Assembly (NCBI GenBank): GCA_015056655.1
Contig: SVFV01000016.1
Location: forward strand, 35,866 to 73,763
Reading direction: 5' to 3'
From: Butyrivibrio sp.
GTDB lineage: Bacteria > Bacillota > Clostridia > Lachnospirales > Lachnospiraceae
DNA: 37,898 bases
A program made the position numbers and the translations under genes. The stretch's first letter is position 1; every line of letters starts with the position of its first letter. Positions 17,184-25,055 of this stretch are shown here, in pieces. Under the pieces are notes generated by a model. The model saw only the letters and a list, made by a program, of their open reading frames with translations. It did not search any database and was not told where the DNA came from.

Positions 17184-17409
17184 CTTAATCTCCAAAATGC
17201 TGTAGCAGGCAAAAATAAAAATGTAATACCAAATTTTGCACGAATTTTCAGAGCAATTTTTGGAAAACATTAAACAAGTGATTTCTTATATTTCTATGTG
17301 ATTAATTATATCAAACATCTCTCAATCTGTTTATAGTGTTTTATAGAAAGATACGACTGAATTAACACAAACACAATTGAAATATAGAGAGGAGAAAGGA
17401 AAAACAAAT
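17184..17409. promoter_or_regulatory. AT-rich divergent control region between AraC and GH3 genes
   Basis: A 226-bp non-coding region between divergent genes. Toward GH3 a candidate -10 TATAGT lies at 17332-17337, with a near-repeat TTTATAGTG/TTTTATAGA around it, but the -35 is poor. Toward AraC a TGGTATTAC-like extended -10 can be read near 17220-17232. No clear palindromic operator is visible. Promoter placement is tentative; the region as a regulatory spacer is inferred from gene orientation. Confidence 0.4.
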
Positions 17410-19680
17410 ATGGCAACAGATGTAAAGAAACTGGTTTCGGAAATGACACTTGAAGAAAAAGCTTCACTTTGCGGTGGTGATGATTTCTGGCACACCAAAG
17501 CGGTGGAGAGACTTGGAATACCGAGATTTATGATGTCCGACGGACCTCATGGCCTTCGTAAGCAGGATGAAGAGGGTGACCACCTTGGAGTTAATGACAG
17601 TATTGTGGCTGTTTGCTTCCCTGCTGCATGTGCGACAGCTTCCAGCTTTGATACAGAGATGATCGGAAAAATGGGTGAGGCCATTGGTGACGAGTGCCAG
17701 GCTGAAAAGCTTTCAATCGTACTTGGCCCTGCTGTAAACATAAAGAGAAGCCCTCTTTGCGGAAGAAACTTTGAGTATTTCTCAGAGGATCCCTACCTTG
17801 CAGGTAAGATGGCAGCTTCATATATCAACGGCGTTCAGAGTAAGAACGTTGGAACAAGCATTAAGCATTTTGCACTTAATAACCAGGAGTACTTCAGAAT
17901 GAGCAACAATTCTGTAGCTTCTGAGAGAACCATCCGTGAGATTTATTTCCCTGCATTTGAGACAGCAGTTAAGGAATCTCAGCCCTGGACAGTTATGTGC
18001 TCATACAACAAGATAAATGGAACATACGCTTCTGATAACGAGTGGCTCCTTGAAAAGGTCCTTAGAGAGGATTGGGGATATGAAGGCTTCGTTATGACAG
18101 ACTGGGGCGCTGTAGATGACAGAGTACAGGGTATCCGTGCAGGCCTTGAGCTTGAGATGCCTGGAAATACTGAGGTAAATGATAAGAAGATTGTTGAAGC
18201 AGTTAAGGATGGAAGTCTTGACGAGAAGCTTGTAGACAGAGCTTGCGAGAGAATCCTCAGAGTAGTTTATAAGTATTATGACAACAAGAAGGATAATGTA
18301 GTATTTGACCGCGATGCAGACCATGAGAAGGCAGTTGCAATCGCTGCTGAGTGTGGCGTTCTTCTTGAGAACAATGGAGTTCTTCCTCTTGATGCTTCTA
18401 AGAAGATTGTTTACATCGGTGAGTATGCTGAAGCACCCAGATATCAGGGAGGCGGCTCAAGCCATATCAATGCATCAAAGGTTACAAGTGCTCTTGATTC
18501 AGCAAAGGCAAAGGGCAGAAGCGTTGAGTATGTAAAGGGATTCCCGGCTCAGAAGGACGAGCCTCTTGACAAGGCTGAGCTCGATAAGGCACTTAAAGCA
18601 GCAAAGGATGCAGATGTAGTAGTTATTTTCGCAGGTCTTCCTGATGTTATCGAGTCAGAGGGATATGACCGTGCAAACATGAATATGCCTGAAGCTCAGA
18701 ACGAGCTCATCAAGGCAGTTGCTGAAGTTAATGAGAATACAGTAGTTGTTCTTCACAATGGTAGCCCTGTTGAAACTCCCTGGGCTGATGATGTGGCAGC
18801 AATCCTTGAAATGTACCTTGGCGGACAGGGCGTAGGTGAAGCAACAGACCAGCTCCTTTATGGTGAGAAGAACCCCAGCGGACATCTTGCTGAGACCTTC
18901 CCTATGAGAGTTCAGGACAACCCTTCATATCTTAACTTCAATACAGATCCTGAAATCTGTAACTATGCAGAAGGCGTTTATGTTGGATATCGTTACTATG
19001 ACAAGAAGATGATGCCTGTAAGATGGGCTTTCGGACATGGTCTTTCCTATACAACCTTTGAACTTTCAAACATCAGAGTTTCATCTGACAAGCTTACAGA
19101 TGATACAACAATCAAGGTATGCGTAGATGTTAAGAACACTGGTAAGGTTACAGGAAAAGAAGTAGTTCAGCTCTATGTTGGTGATCTTAATGGAACACCT
19201 GACAGACCTGTTAAGGAACTTAAGGGCTTTGCAAAGGTAGAGGTTGCACCTGGTGAAACCAAGACAGTAGAGATGGAGCTTGATGCAAGAGCACTTTCAT
19301 ATTATGAGGAGAGCATGCAGGATTGGTTTGCTCCTTCAGGAAAATATGAGCTCCTTGTTGGTAATGCTAGTGATAACATCACACTTCGTACTGAGATTAA
19401 CTTTGAGACCAAGAAGGTTAAGCCCATGAGATGTGATTCATCCCTCACAGTTGGTGAGCTTATGGCTAATCCTGTAACACAGCCTATCGTTGCAGAGATG
19501 ATCGAGAAGGCACAAGAGGATTCACCTTTTGGGGACGCTAATGAAGCAGTTGGAGATGAAATGATGCAGGCAATGATGAGATTCATGCCGCTTAAGTCTC
19601 TTATGTCCTTCGGAATGATGAATGAGGAGCAGATGCAGCAGCTTCTAAGCGCAATTGGCGCGGTACTCGGCAAGAACTAA
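17410..19680 (+). CDS. Glycoside hydrolase family 3 beta-glucosidase-type enzyme
   Basis: Retaining beta-glycosidase of family GH3, probably a beta-glucosidase acting on imported oligosaccharides since no signal peptide is present. The N-terminal TIM-barrel domain holds the nucleophile D231 in GFVMTDWGA, and substrate-site signatures SDGPHGLRKQ, GPAVNIKRSPLCGRNFEYF and SIKHFALNNQE. The second domain has ESEGYDR (residues 415-421), where the acid/base glutamate is expected. A fibronectin-III-like domain follows (about 560-670). The last 70 residues are a Met-rich helical extension ending MQQLLSAIGAVLG. Start: ATG 17410 after GGAGAAAGG; the TTG eleven codons earlier lacks a site. 756 residues. 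Substrate uncertain. Confidence 0.94.
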   Translation: MATDVKKLVSEMTLEEKASLCGGDDFWHTKAVERLGIPRFMMSDGPHGLRKQDEEGDHLGVNDSIVAVCFPAACATASSFDTEMIGKMGEAIGDECQAEKLSIVLGPAVNIKRSPLCGRNFEYFSEDPYLAGKMAASYINGVQSKNVGTSIKHFALNNQEYFRMSNNSVASERTIREIYFPAFETAVKESQPWTVMCSYNKINGTYASDNEWLLEKVLREDWGYEGFVMTDWGAVDDRVQGIRAGLELEMPGNTEVNDKKIVEAVKDGSLDEKLVDRACERILRVVYKYYDNKKDNVVFDRDADHEKAVAIAAECGVLLENNGVLPLDASKKIVYIGEYAEAPRYQGGGSSHINASKVTSALDSAKAKGRSVEYVKGFPAQKDEPLDKAELDKALKAAKDADVVVIFAGLPDVIESEGYDRANMNMPEAQNELIKAVAEVNENTVVVLHNGSPVETPWADDVAAILEMYLGGQGVGEATDQLLYGEKNPSGHLAETFPMRVQDNPSYLNFNTDPEICNYAEGVYVGYRYYDKKMMPVRWAFGHGLSYTTFELSNIRVSSDKLTDDTTIKVCVDVKNTGKVTGKEVVQLYVGDLNGTPDRPVKELKGFAKVEVAPGETKTVEMELDARALSYYEESMQDWFAPSGKYELLVGNASDNITLRTEINFETKKVKPMRCDSSLTVGELMANPVTQPIVAEMIEKAQEDSPFGDANEAVGDEMMQAMMRFMPLKSLMSFGMMNEEQMQQLLSAIGAVLGKN

Positions 19681-19710
19681 TAGCTTGCTGCTAGAGCTTT
19701 TCATGTTGCC

Positions 19711-19752
19711 TCCCTCGGGGGCGGATGTAGAATCCGCTTCCGGGGGATTTTT
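19711..19752 (+). terminator. Strong rho-independent terminator
   Basis: A 16-bp stem (19711-19726 with 19732-19747, 5-nt loop, three G-T wobbles) is directly followed by TTTTT (19748-19752). It ends the GH3 gene and insulates the histidine kinase downstream. Confidence 0.92.
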
Positions 19753-19777
19753 ATCGTGTAAGAAAACCGCAGAATTA

Positions 19778-19786
19778 TGATACAAT
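19778..19786 (+). promoter_or_regulatory. Extended -10 promoter for the histidine kinase gene
   Basis: TGA followed directly by TACAAT (19781-19786) fits a TGn extended -10; no convincing -35 is seen. The upstream ATG at 19785 falls inside this box, which favours the ATG at 19815 as the start. Confidence 0.5.
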
Positions 19787-19814
19787 GAATTGGAAACTGA
19801 AAGGACTTACAACG

Positions 19815-21251
19815 ATGAAGCGTACTCTATACCTTAAATTCTTAATTGCATATCTGCTTTTTGGAATATTCGGTTTTATCATGGTTGCGACCTTTGTGTC
19901 CAACATGACCTTTGAACATTGCCGAAGAGCAAAAGCAGAAAACTTATATTCTGAGGCTACGCTGATAGCGAATACCTACGCAGCAGATCTTTATAATTCA
20001 GAGACCTCTCTTGAGACCGTATACAGACAGCTTGCAGCATTATCCAAATATATGAATGGTGCAGATGTCTGGATAGTCAACCCTTCCGGACGACTTGTTA
20101 TAGATTCTGCCCACATGATAGACCAAAATGAAGAGATTATAGTTGATGGGTTTGATCCAACAATTACAGCTGGAAGCTACTATACAATCGGCAATTTCTG
20201 GGGATATTTCCCGGAGGATGTCCTTAGTGTATTTGCTCCCATAACTGCCAATTATAAGGTGCAGGCTTATGTTATTATCCACATGCCAGTAAGTACTATT
20301 AAAAAAGAGGCGGATGAGTATCTGAATATCTCATATCTTATGCTCCTTGTTATGTTCCTCTTATCACTTATCATCCTTATCTTCTTTACGGAACTTGTTT
20401 ACATACCTCTTCGCAGGATTACGATAGCTACAGAGCAGTACGCATCTGGAAATATGGACTATGAGTTTTCTGTTGAATCTGAGGATGAAATGGGATATTT
20501 GGCGGCGTCCCTGTCCTATATGGCAGGCGAGATTGCCCGTCAGGAGGAGGACCAGAAAAAATTCGTTGCCAATGTTTCTCATGACTTCAGATCACCCCTT
20601 ACTTCCATAAGAGGCTATCTTGAAGCAATGCTTGATGGCACGATTCCACCAGAAATGTATGAGAAGTATCTGAAAATAGTTTTAAACGAGACAGAGAGAC
20701 TTACAAAGCTCACAAACGGACTTCTTACACTTAATAACTTAAATGCAAGGGGCATGCTCCTTGAGAGAACAGATTTTGATATAAATCAGGTTATCAGAAA
20801 TACGGCGGCATCCTTTGAAATGACCTGCAGAGACAAGACAATTGCAATCGAGCTTGTCCTTACAGATGATAAGATGCTTGTAAATGCTGATATGACTAAG
20901 ATTCAGCAGGTACTTTATAACCTTCTTGATAATGCGATCAAGTTCAGTCATCACGACTCAGTTATAAAGATTGAAACCACAGAAAAGAGAAGCAAGGTAT
21001 TTGTTTCTGTAAAGGATAGCGGAATCGGTATCCCCAAGGAAGACCAGAAAATGGTATGGGAGAGATTCTATAAGTCCGATGCTTCCAGAGGAAAAGATAA
21101 AAAGGGCACAGGACTTGGCCTTTCAATAGTAAAAGAAATAATCAAGGCACATGGAGAAAACATCAATTGCATAAGTACTGTTGGTGTGGGAACAGAGTTC
21201 ATTTTCTCTATTCCTAAGGCAAAATCCATGGACCAGGGAGAGGAAATTTAA
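19815..21251 (+). CDS. Two-component sensor histidine kinase
   Basis: Membrane sensor kinase. One membrane helix at about residues 7-29, an extracellular domain of about 135 residues (with GADVWIVNPSGRLVIDS, PAS/Cache-like), and a second helix at about 167-192. A HAMP linker follows, then a HisKA dimerisation domain with phospho-acceptor H256 in ANVSHDFRSPLTS, and a HATPase domain with N box LYNLLDNAIKFS, G1 DSGIGIP and G2 GTGLGLSIVKEII. 478 residues. Its closest candidate partner is the OmpR-type regulator ending at 16289, from which it is separated by the AraC/GH3 cassette. trmL follows after 3 bp, so both share a transcript. Confidence 0.93.
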   Translation: MKRTLYLKFLIAYLLFGIFGFIMVATFVSNMTFEHCRRAKAENLYSEATLIANTYAADLYNSETSLETVYRQLAALSKYMNGADVWIVNPSGRLVIDSAHMIDQNEEIIVDGFDPTITAGSYYTIGNFWGYFPEDVLSVFAPITANYKVQAYVIIHMPVSTIKKEADEYLNISYLMLLVMFLLSLIILIFFTELVYIPLRRITIATEQYASGNMDYEFSVESEDEMGYLAASLSYMAGEIARQEEDQKKFVANVSHDFRSPLTSIRGYLEAMLDGTIPPEMYEKYLKIVLNETERLTKLTNGLLTLNNLNARGMLLERTDFDINQVIRNTAASFEMTCRDKTIAIELVLTDDKMLVNADMTKIQQVLYNLLDNAIKFSHHDSVIKIETTEKRSKVFVSVKDSGIGIPKEDQKMVWERFYKSDASRGKDKKGTGLGLSIVKEIIKAHGENINCISTVGVGTEFIFSIPKAKSMDQGEEI

Positions 21252-21254
21252 GTA

Positions 21255-21749
21255 ATGCATATAGTTTTACATCAGCCTGAGATTCCACAGAATACAGGAA
21301 ATATCGGAAGAACCTGCGTGGCAACAGGCAGCAGCCTTCACCTTATTGAGCCTCTTGGCTTTGCTCTTAATGGCAAGGATATAAAGAGAGCCGGAATGGA
21401 TTACTGGGAAAAGCTGGACTACACTCGTTATACAAACTATGAGGAGTTTAAGGAAAAGCACCCTGGAGCTAAGGTATGGCTTGCAACTACAAAGGCTAAG
21501 CGCTCTTACACAGAGGTTAGCTTTGGACCGGATGATTTTATAATGTTTGGAAAAGAGAGTGCAGGAATACCTGAAGAAATCCTTGTGGATAACGAAGAGG
21601 ACTGCATCAGAATTCCCATGGGACATGACATCAGGTCACTCAACCTTTCTAATTCAGTGGCTATTGTTTTGTACGAGGCATTGAGACAGAACGGTTTCCC
21701 CGGAATGGAAGAAGAGGGAGAACTTCACAGACTTCACTGGAAAGAGTAA
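21255..21749 (+). CDS. trmL: tRNA (cytidine(34)-2'-O)-methyltransferase TrmL
   Basis: SPOUT-class methyltransferase that 2'-O-methylates the wobble nucleotide of certain leucine tRNAs. Begins MHIVLHQPEIPQNTGNIGRT, the usual TrmL start with the SPOUT motif-1 NTGNIGR. It contains MFGKESAGIPEEIL and the C-terminal knot motif IPMGHDIRSLNLSNSVAIVLYEALRQ. 164 residues, a typical length. GGGAGAGGAA precedes the ATG. The gene lies 3 bp after the histidine kinase. Confidence 0.96.
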   Translation: MHIVLHQPEIPQNTGNIGRTCVATGSSLHLIEPLGFALNGKDIKRAGMDYWEKLDYTRYTNYEEFKEKHPGAKVWLATTKAKRSYTEVSFGPDDFIMFGKESAGIPEEILVDNEEDCIRIPMGHDIRSLNLSNSVAIVLYEALRQNGFPGMEEEGELHRLHWKE

Positions 21750-21811
21750 GTGCTGATAGGGGAGAATTTTGTTAATCAGGTGTTTTATTTGATTTGAAAA
21801 TGGAGAAATAT

Positions 21812-23296
21812 ATGGCAGTTAAAAATGATGCGCCTTATAAGAAGGGCGATGTTTTTACAGTTAGAATTGAAGATATAGGAAATGATGGGGAGGGTATTGG
21901 CAAGGTTGACGGCTATACCCTTTTTATAAAGGATGCAGTGATTGGAGATCTGGTGAAGGCATCCATAATGAAGAGCAAGAAAAACTATGCCTACGCCCAC
22001 CTGGATGAAGTGATTGAACCCTCCAAGGACAGAGTTACACCTCTTTGCCCAGTTTCAAGGGCTTGCGGTGGATGTCAGATCCAGAATCTGTCCTATGAAA
22101 AGCAGCTTGAATTCAAAGCTGGAAAGGTGAGAAATAACCTGATCAGGCTTGGCGGTTTTGATGCAGATTTTATCGAAGGTATCATGGAGCCTGCTATAGG
22201 GATGGTGGATGATGAAGTGGCTGTTAGTAGGGGAACTACTAAGGAGAGCGGAATCCCAGCTCATTTCAGATATAGAAATAAGGCTCAGTTCCCGATAGGA
22301 ACAGGCAAAGATGGAAAGCCAATCGCCGGATTTTACGCCGGTAGAACACATGCGATTATCCCTGTGGAGGATTGTTTCCTTGGAGTAGAAGAGAATAAGG
22401 ACATCCTTGATGCTGTTCTTAACCACATGGAGAAGAACAAAATTCCTGCCTATGATGAGAAAACAGGTAAGGGGCTTGTAAGACATGTCCTTATCAGGAA
22501 AGGCTTCACAAGCGGAGAGCTCATGGTCTGCCTTGTTATAAACGCTAAGTCTGCGAAGGCTTTTCCTAAGACAGAACAGCTTGTGGATAAGTTAAAAGCA
22601 ATTCCTGGAATGAAGAGCATCTCCATAAACCTCAACAGCAAAAATACCAATGTAATTCTTGGAGATGAACTTGAAACTATATGGGGCGAGGATTCCATAA
22701 CAGATACACTTTGTGGAATAGAGTTTAGTATTTCACCTTTGTCTTTTTATCAGGTAAACCCCGTTCAGACAGAAAAACTCTACGGTACGGCAGTCGATTA
22801 CGCAGGACTTACAGGTAATGAGACTGTTTGGGATTTGTATTGTGGCATAGGAACTATCAGTTTATCTATGGCTAAAAACGCTGGACATGTTTATGGAGTT
22901 GAGGTTATTCCTCAGGCTATAGATAACGCAAGGGATAATGCTAAGAACAATAACATAAACAACGCAACCTTCTACGTTGGAAAAGCCGAGGAAGTATTGC
23001 CTGCTTTTTATGAAGGAAAGCTTGGTGCAGAAGTGGAAGATTCAAGAGAAAAAGCCCTTCACCCTGATGTAATTGTTGTTGATCCTCCACGTAAGGGCTG
23101 CGACAAGGACTGCCTCGACACAATGCTCAAAATGAGCCCAGACAGAATTGTGTACGTCAGCTGCGATTCTGCTACCCTGGCAAGGGATCTTCGCATTCTC
23201 GTTGATGGCGGATATGAACTTAAAAGAGTCCGCCCCTGCGATATGTTCCCTAACACCATACACATTGAAACAGTCGTTCTCTTAACAAAAGCATAG
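21812..23296 (+). CDS. rlmD: 23S rRNA (uracil-5-)-methyltransferase, RlmD/RumA type
   Basis: SAM-dependent m5U methyltransferase for 23S rRNA; Gram-positive members may modify two sites (RlmCD). N-terminal TRAM RNA-binding domain (about 8-65), then an iron-sulfur cysteine cluster CPVSRACGGCQIQN with a further Cys later, as in RumA. The methyltransferase domain (about 300-494) has WDLYCGIGTISLSMA for SAM, VVDPPRKGCDKD, and the catalytic cysteine in YVSCDSATLARDL. An insertion of roughly 15-20 residues lies before the conserved HFRYRNKAQFP. Start ATG 21812 follows GGAGAAAT; an ATG four codons upstream has no ribosome site. 494 residues. Confidence 0.9.
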   Translation: MAVKNDAPYKKGDVFTVRIEDIGNDGEGIGKVDGYTLFIKDAVIGDLVKASIMKSKKNYAYAHLDEVIEPSKDRVTPLCPVSRACGGCQIQNLSYEKQLEFKAGKVRNNLIRLGGFDADFIEGIMEPAIGMVDDEVAVSRGTTKESGIPAHFRYRNKAQFPIGTGKDGKPIAGFYAGRTHAIIPVEDCFLGVEENKDILDAVLNHMEKNKIPAYDEKTGKGLVRHVLIRKGFTSGELMVCLVINAKSAKAFPKTEQLVDKLKAIPGMKSISINLNSKNTNVILGDELETIWGEDSITDTLCGIEFSISPLSFYQVNPVQTEKLYGTAVDYAGLTGNETVWDLYCGIGTISLSMAKNAGHVYGVEVIPQAIDNARDNAKNNNINNATFYVGKAEEVLPAFYEGKLGAEVEDSREKALHPDVIVVDPPRKGCDKDCLDTMLKMSPDRIVYVSCDSATLARDLRILVDGGYELKRVRPCDMFPNTIHIETVVLLTKA

Positions 23297-23358
23297 TCTT
23301 TTATTTTTTCTACGAATTGTGTAAAATTATTATATCTATACGTTTGTGAGGATTTAGT

Positions 23359-23862
23359 ATGCACAACCAGTTAACAAAAAAAGATATCCAGGATATGGAA
23401 GAGGAGATCGAACACCGCAAAGCCGTTGTGAGAAAAGAGCTTTTGGAGGACGTTAAGGAAGCAAGAGCTCAGGGTGATCTCAGTGAGAATTTCGAATATT
23501 ATGCAGCAAAGAAGGCGAAGAATCAGAATGAATCCAGAATCCGCTTCCTTGAGAGAATGATCAAGACTGCAGAAATAATAGATGATTCCAGCGCAGAAGA
23601 TGAAGTTGGAATGAACAAGACCGTCACAGTAAGAATTGAAGAGGACGGATCAGAAGAGACCTACAAGATTGTTACCACTATGAGAGGAAATGCCCTGAAG
23701 GGACTTATAAGTGTTGAGTCACCACTTGGAAAACAGCTCATGGGACATAAAGTAGGAGAGAAACTTAACATTGAGGTAAATAAGGATTACAGTTACGAGC
23801 TCACAATCCTTAAAATAGAGAACACAGAATTGACGGAAGACGACAAGCTAAGAGACTTTTAA
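23359..23862 (+). CDS. greA: Transcription elongation factor GreA family
   Basis: Rescues backtracked RNA polymerase by inserting an N-terminal coiled coil into the secondary channel to stimulate transcript cleavage. The coiled coil (about 1-75) ends in the family tip motif ARAQGDLSENFEYYAAK with the acidic D/E residues that place the catalytic metal. The C-terminal FKBP-like domain contains ALKGLISVESPLGKQLMGHK. 167 residues, near the usual 158. GTGAGGA precedes the ATG. The 62-bp AT-rich gap after the methyltransferase could hold its own promoter (TTTTTC, 17 bp, TATTAT), a weak match. Confidence 0.93.
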   Translation: MHNQLTKKDIQDMEEEIEHRKAVVRKELLEDVKEARAQGDLSENFEYYAAKKAKNQNESRIRFLERMIKTAEIIDDSSAEDEVGMNKTVTVRIEEDGSEETYKIVTTMRGNALKGLISVESPLGKQLMGHKVGEKLNIEVNKDYSYELTILKIENTELTEDDKLRDF

Positions 23863-23886
23863 TTTACTTAATGAGGGGGTAAAGTT

Positions 23887-24405
23887 ATGGGCCTGCACGT
23901 ATTTCAACCCGTTGAACTCGATGACATCCTGGAAGGAGCTTTCAGATTTGGAGGCGATACCTGGGCACTTCTTACAGCGCAGAAGGATGACAAGGTAAAC
24001 ACCATGACTGTGTCATGGGGCGGACTTACCTATGTCTGGAACAAGACCTGTGCAGTTGTTTATGTAAGAGAGAGCAGATATACCAAAGAGTTCATAGATG
24101 CTAGTAAAAAGTTCTCACTCTCATTCCTTAGCAGACCTGAATATAAAAGCCTTAGAAAATATCTTGGCTCTGTATCAGGAAGGGATGAGGATAAAATCAC
24201 TAACGCCAGACTTAACGTTAATTATTTTGAGGATGATATTCCCTTTATCGATGAGGCGGATAATGTCATTATTGCCAAAGTACTATACAGACAGAAGATG
24301 GAAGAAAACTGTTTTGTAAGTGGCAGACTTATCGCCGACCATTACGACAAAGGTGATTATCATTACATGTATATTGCTGAAATTAAACAGGTAATGATTC
24401 GATGA
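23887..24405 (+). CDS. Flavin-reductase-like FMN-binding protein
   Basis: Matches the flavin reductase/DIM6-NTAB split-barrel family. Seen in the sequence: FGGDTWALLTAQKDDKVNTMTVSWGG at the start of the barrel (shown here as the FMN-site region), RESRYTKEFIDASKKFSLSFL, and a C-terminal YHYMYIAEIKQV strand. 172 residues, single domain, cytoplasmic. Such proteins bind FMN and pass electrons from NAD(P)H or other carriers to small molecules or partner enzymes; substrate is unknown. AGGGGG precedes the ATG. It overlaps the next gene by 4 bp (ATGA), so the two are coupled. Confidence 0.85.
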   Translation: MGLHVFQPVELDDILEGAFRFGGDTWALLTAQKDDKVNTMTVSWGGLTYVWNKTCAVVYVRESRYTKEFIDASKKFSLSFLSRPEYKSLRKYLGSVSGRDEDKITNARLNVNYFEDDIPFIDEADNVIIAKVLYRQKMEENCFVSGRLIADHYDKGDYHYMYIAEIKQVMIR

Positions 24406-25025
24406 AAATTGCTAACAAGAGAAGCTTTGACGACATTGGAGATTTTATTTTTGTTTCTGATGAACCAGTTAAGGCTGACCTGATACTTATTCCCGGAGCG
24501 CCTATTAAGGAGCTTGGTTTGCATGGAGCAAAGCTTTACAACGAAGGATATGCTCCGAAAATACTTGCCACAGGAAAATATTACTTTAAATATGAAAGCC
24601 TTCAGGATGAGTTCGAGAAGTTTTCTGCAAGCAGTGGAGACTGGCTTGGACAGGAGACAGAGGCTGATTATTTAAAGACCCTGATGCTGGGTGAGGGTGT
24701 GCCGGAAGAAGCGATGATCCTTGAAAGGGAATCGATGAGTACTTTCGAAAACGCTATAAACGCAAAGAAGGTGCTGGAAACAGAATTCAAGGATAATCCT
24801 GTGAAGCACATTATCCTGTGCTGCCAGGCATTTCATGCAAGAAGAGCCCTGATGACTTTTCAGTCAGAGCTTAGAGATATAAAAATAACTGTATGCCCTG
24901 TTGTTACAAGGGGAATAAGTCGTGAAACATGGATGAATGATCAAAAGAGCTATAATCTTATTTTAGGGGAGCTTAGTAAATGCGGTGACTATTTCAAACA
25001 GGATCGCATGTATGAGATAAGATGA
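24402..25025 (+). CDS. YdcF/DUF218-family protein
   Basis: Contains the DUF218 core: ADLILIPGAPIKELGLHGAKLYNEGYAP at residues about 25-52 (the beginning corresponds to the usual 'vvLGg' strand), then EAMILERESMSTFENAINAKKVLE, the signature Ser/Thr-x-x-N segment, and IILCCQAFHARRALMTFQ. E. coli relatives SanA, ElyC and YdcF act in envelope or cofactor functions that are poorly defined. Unlike SanA and ElyC it lacks a membrane helix, so it is probably cytoplasmic. 207 residues. Starts inside the flavin-reductase stop and is followed after 30 bp by the hybrid kinase. Confidence 0.8.
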   Translation: MKIANKRSFDDIGDFIFVSDEPVKADLILIPGAPIKELGLHGAKLYNEGYAPKILATGKYYFKYESLQDEFEKFSASSGDWLGQETEADYLKTLMLGEGVPEEAMILERESMSTFENAINAKKVLETEFKDNPVKHIILCCQAFHARRALMTFQSELRDIKITVCPVVTRGISRETWMNDQKSYNLILGELSKCGDYFKQDRMYEIR

Positions 25026-25055
25026 TTTTAAGCGCAGTTTAAACGAGGGATTTAT

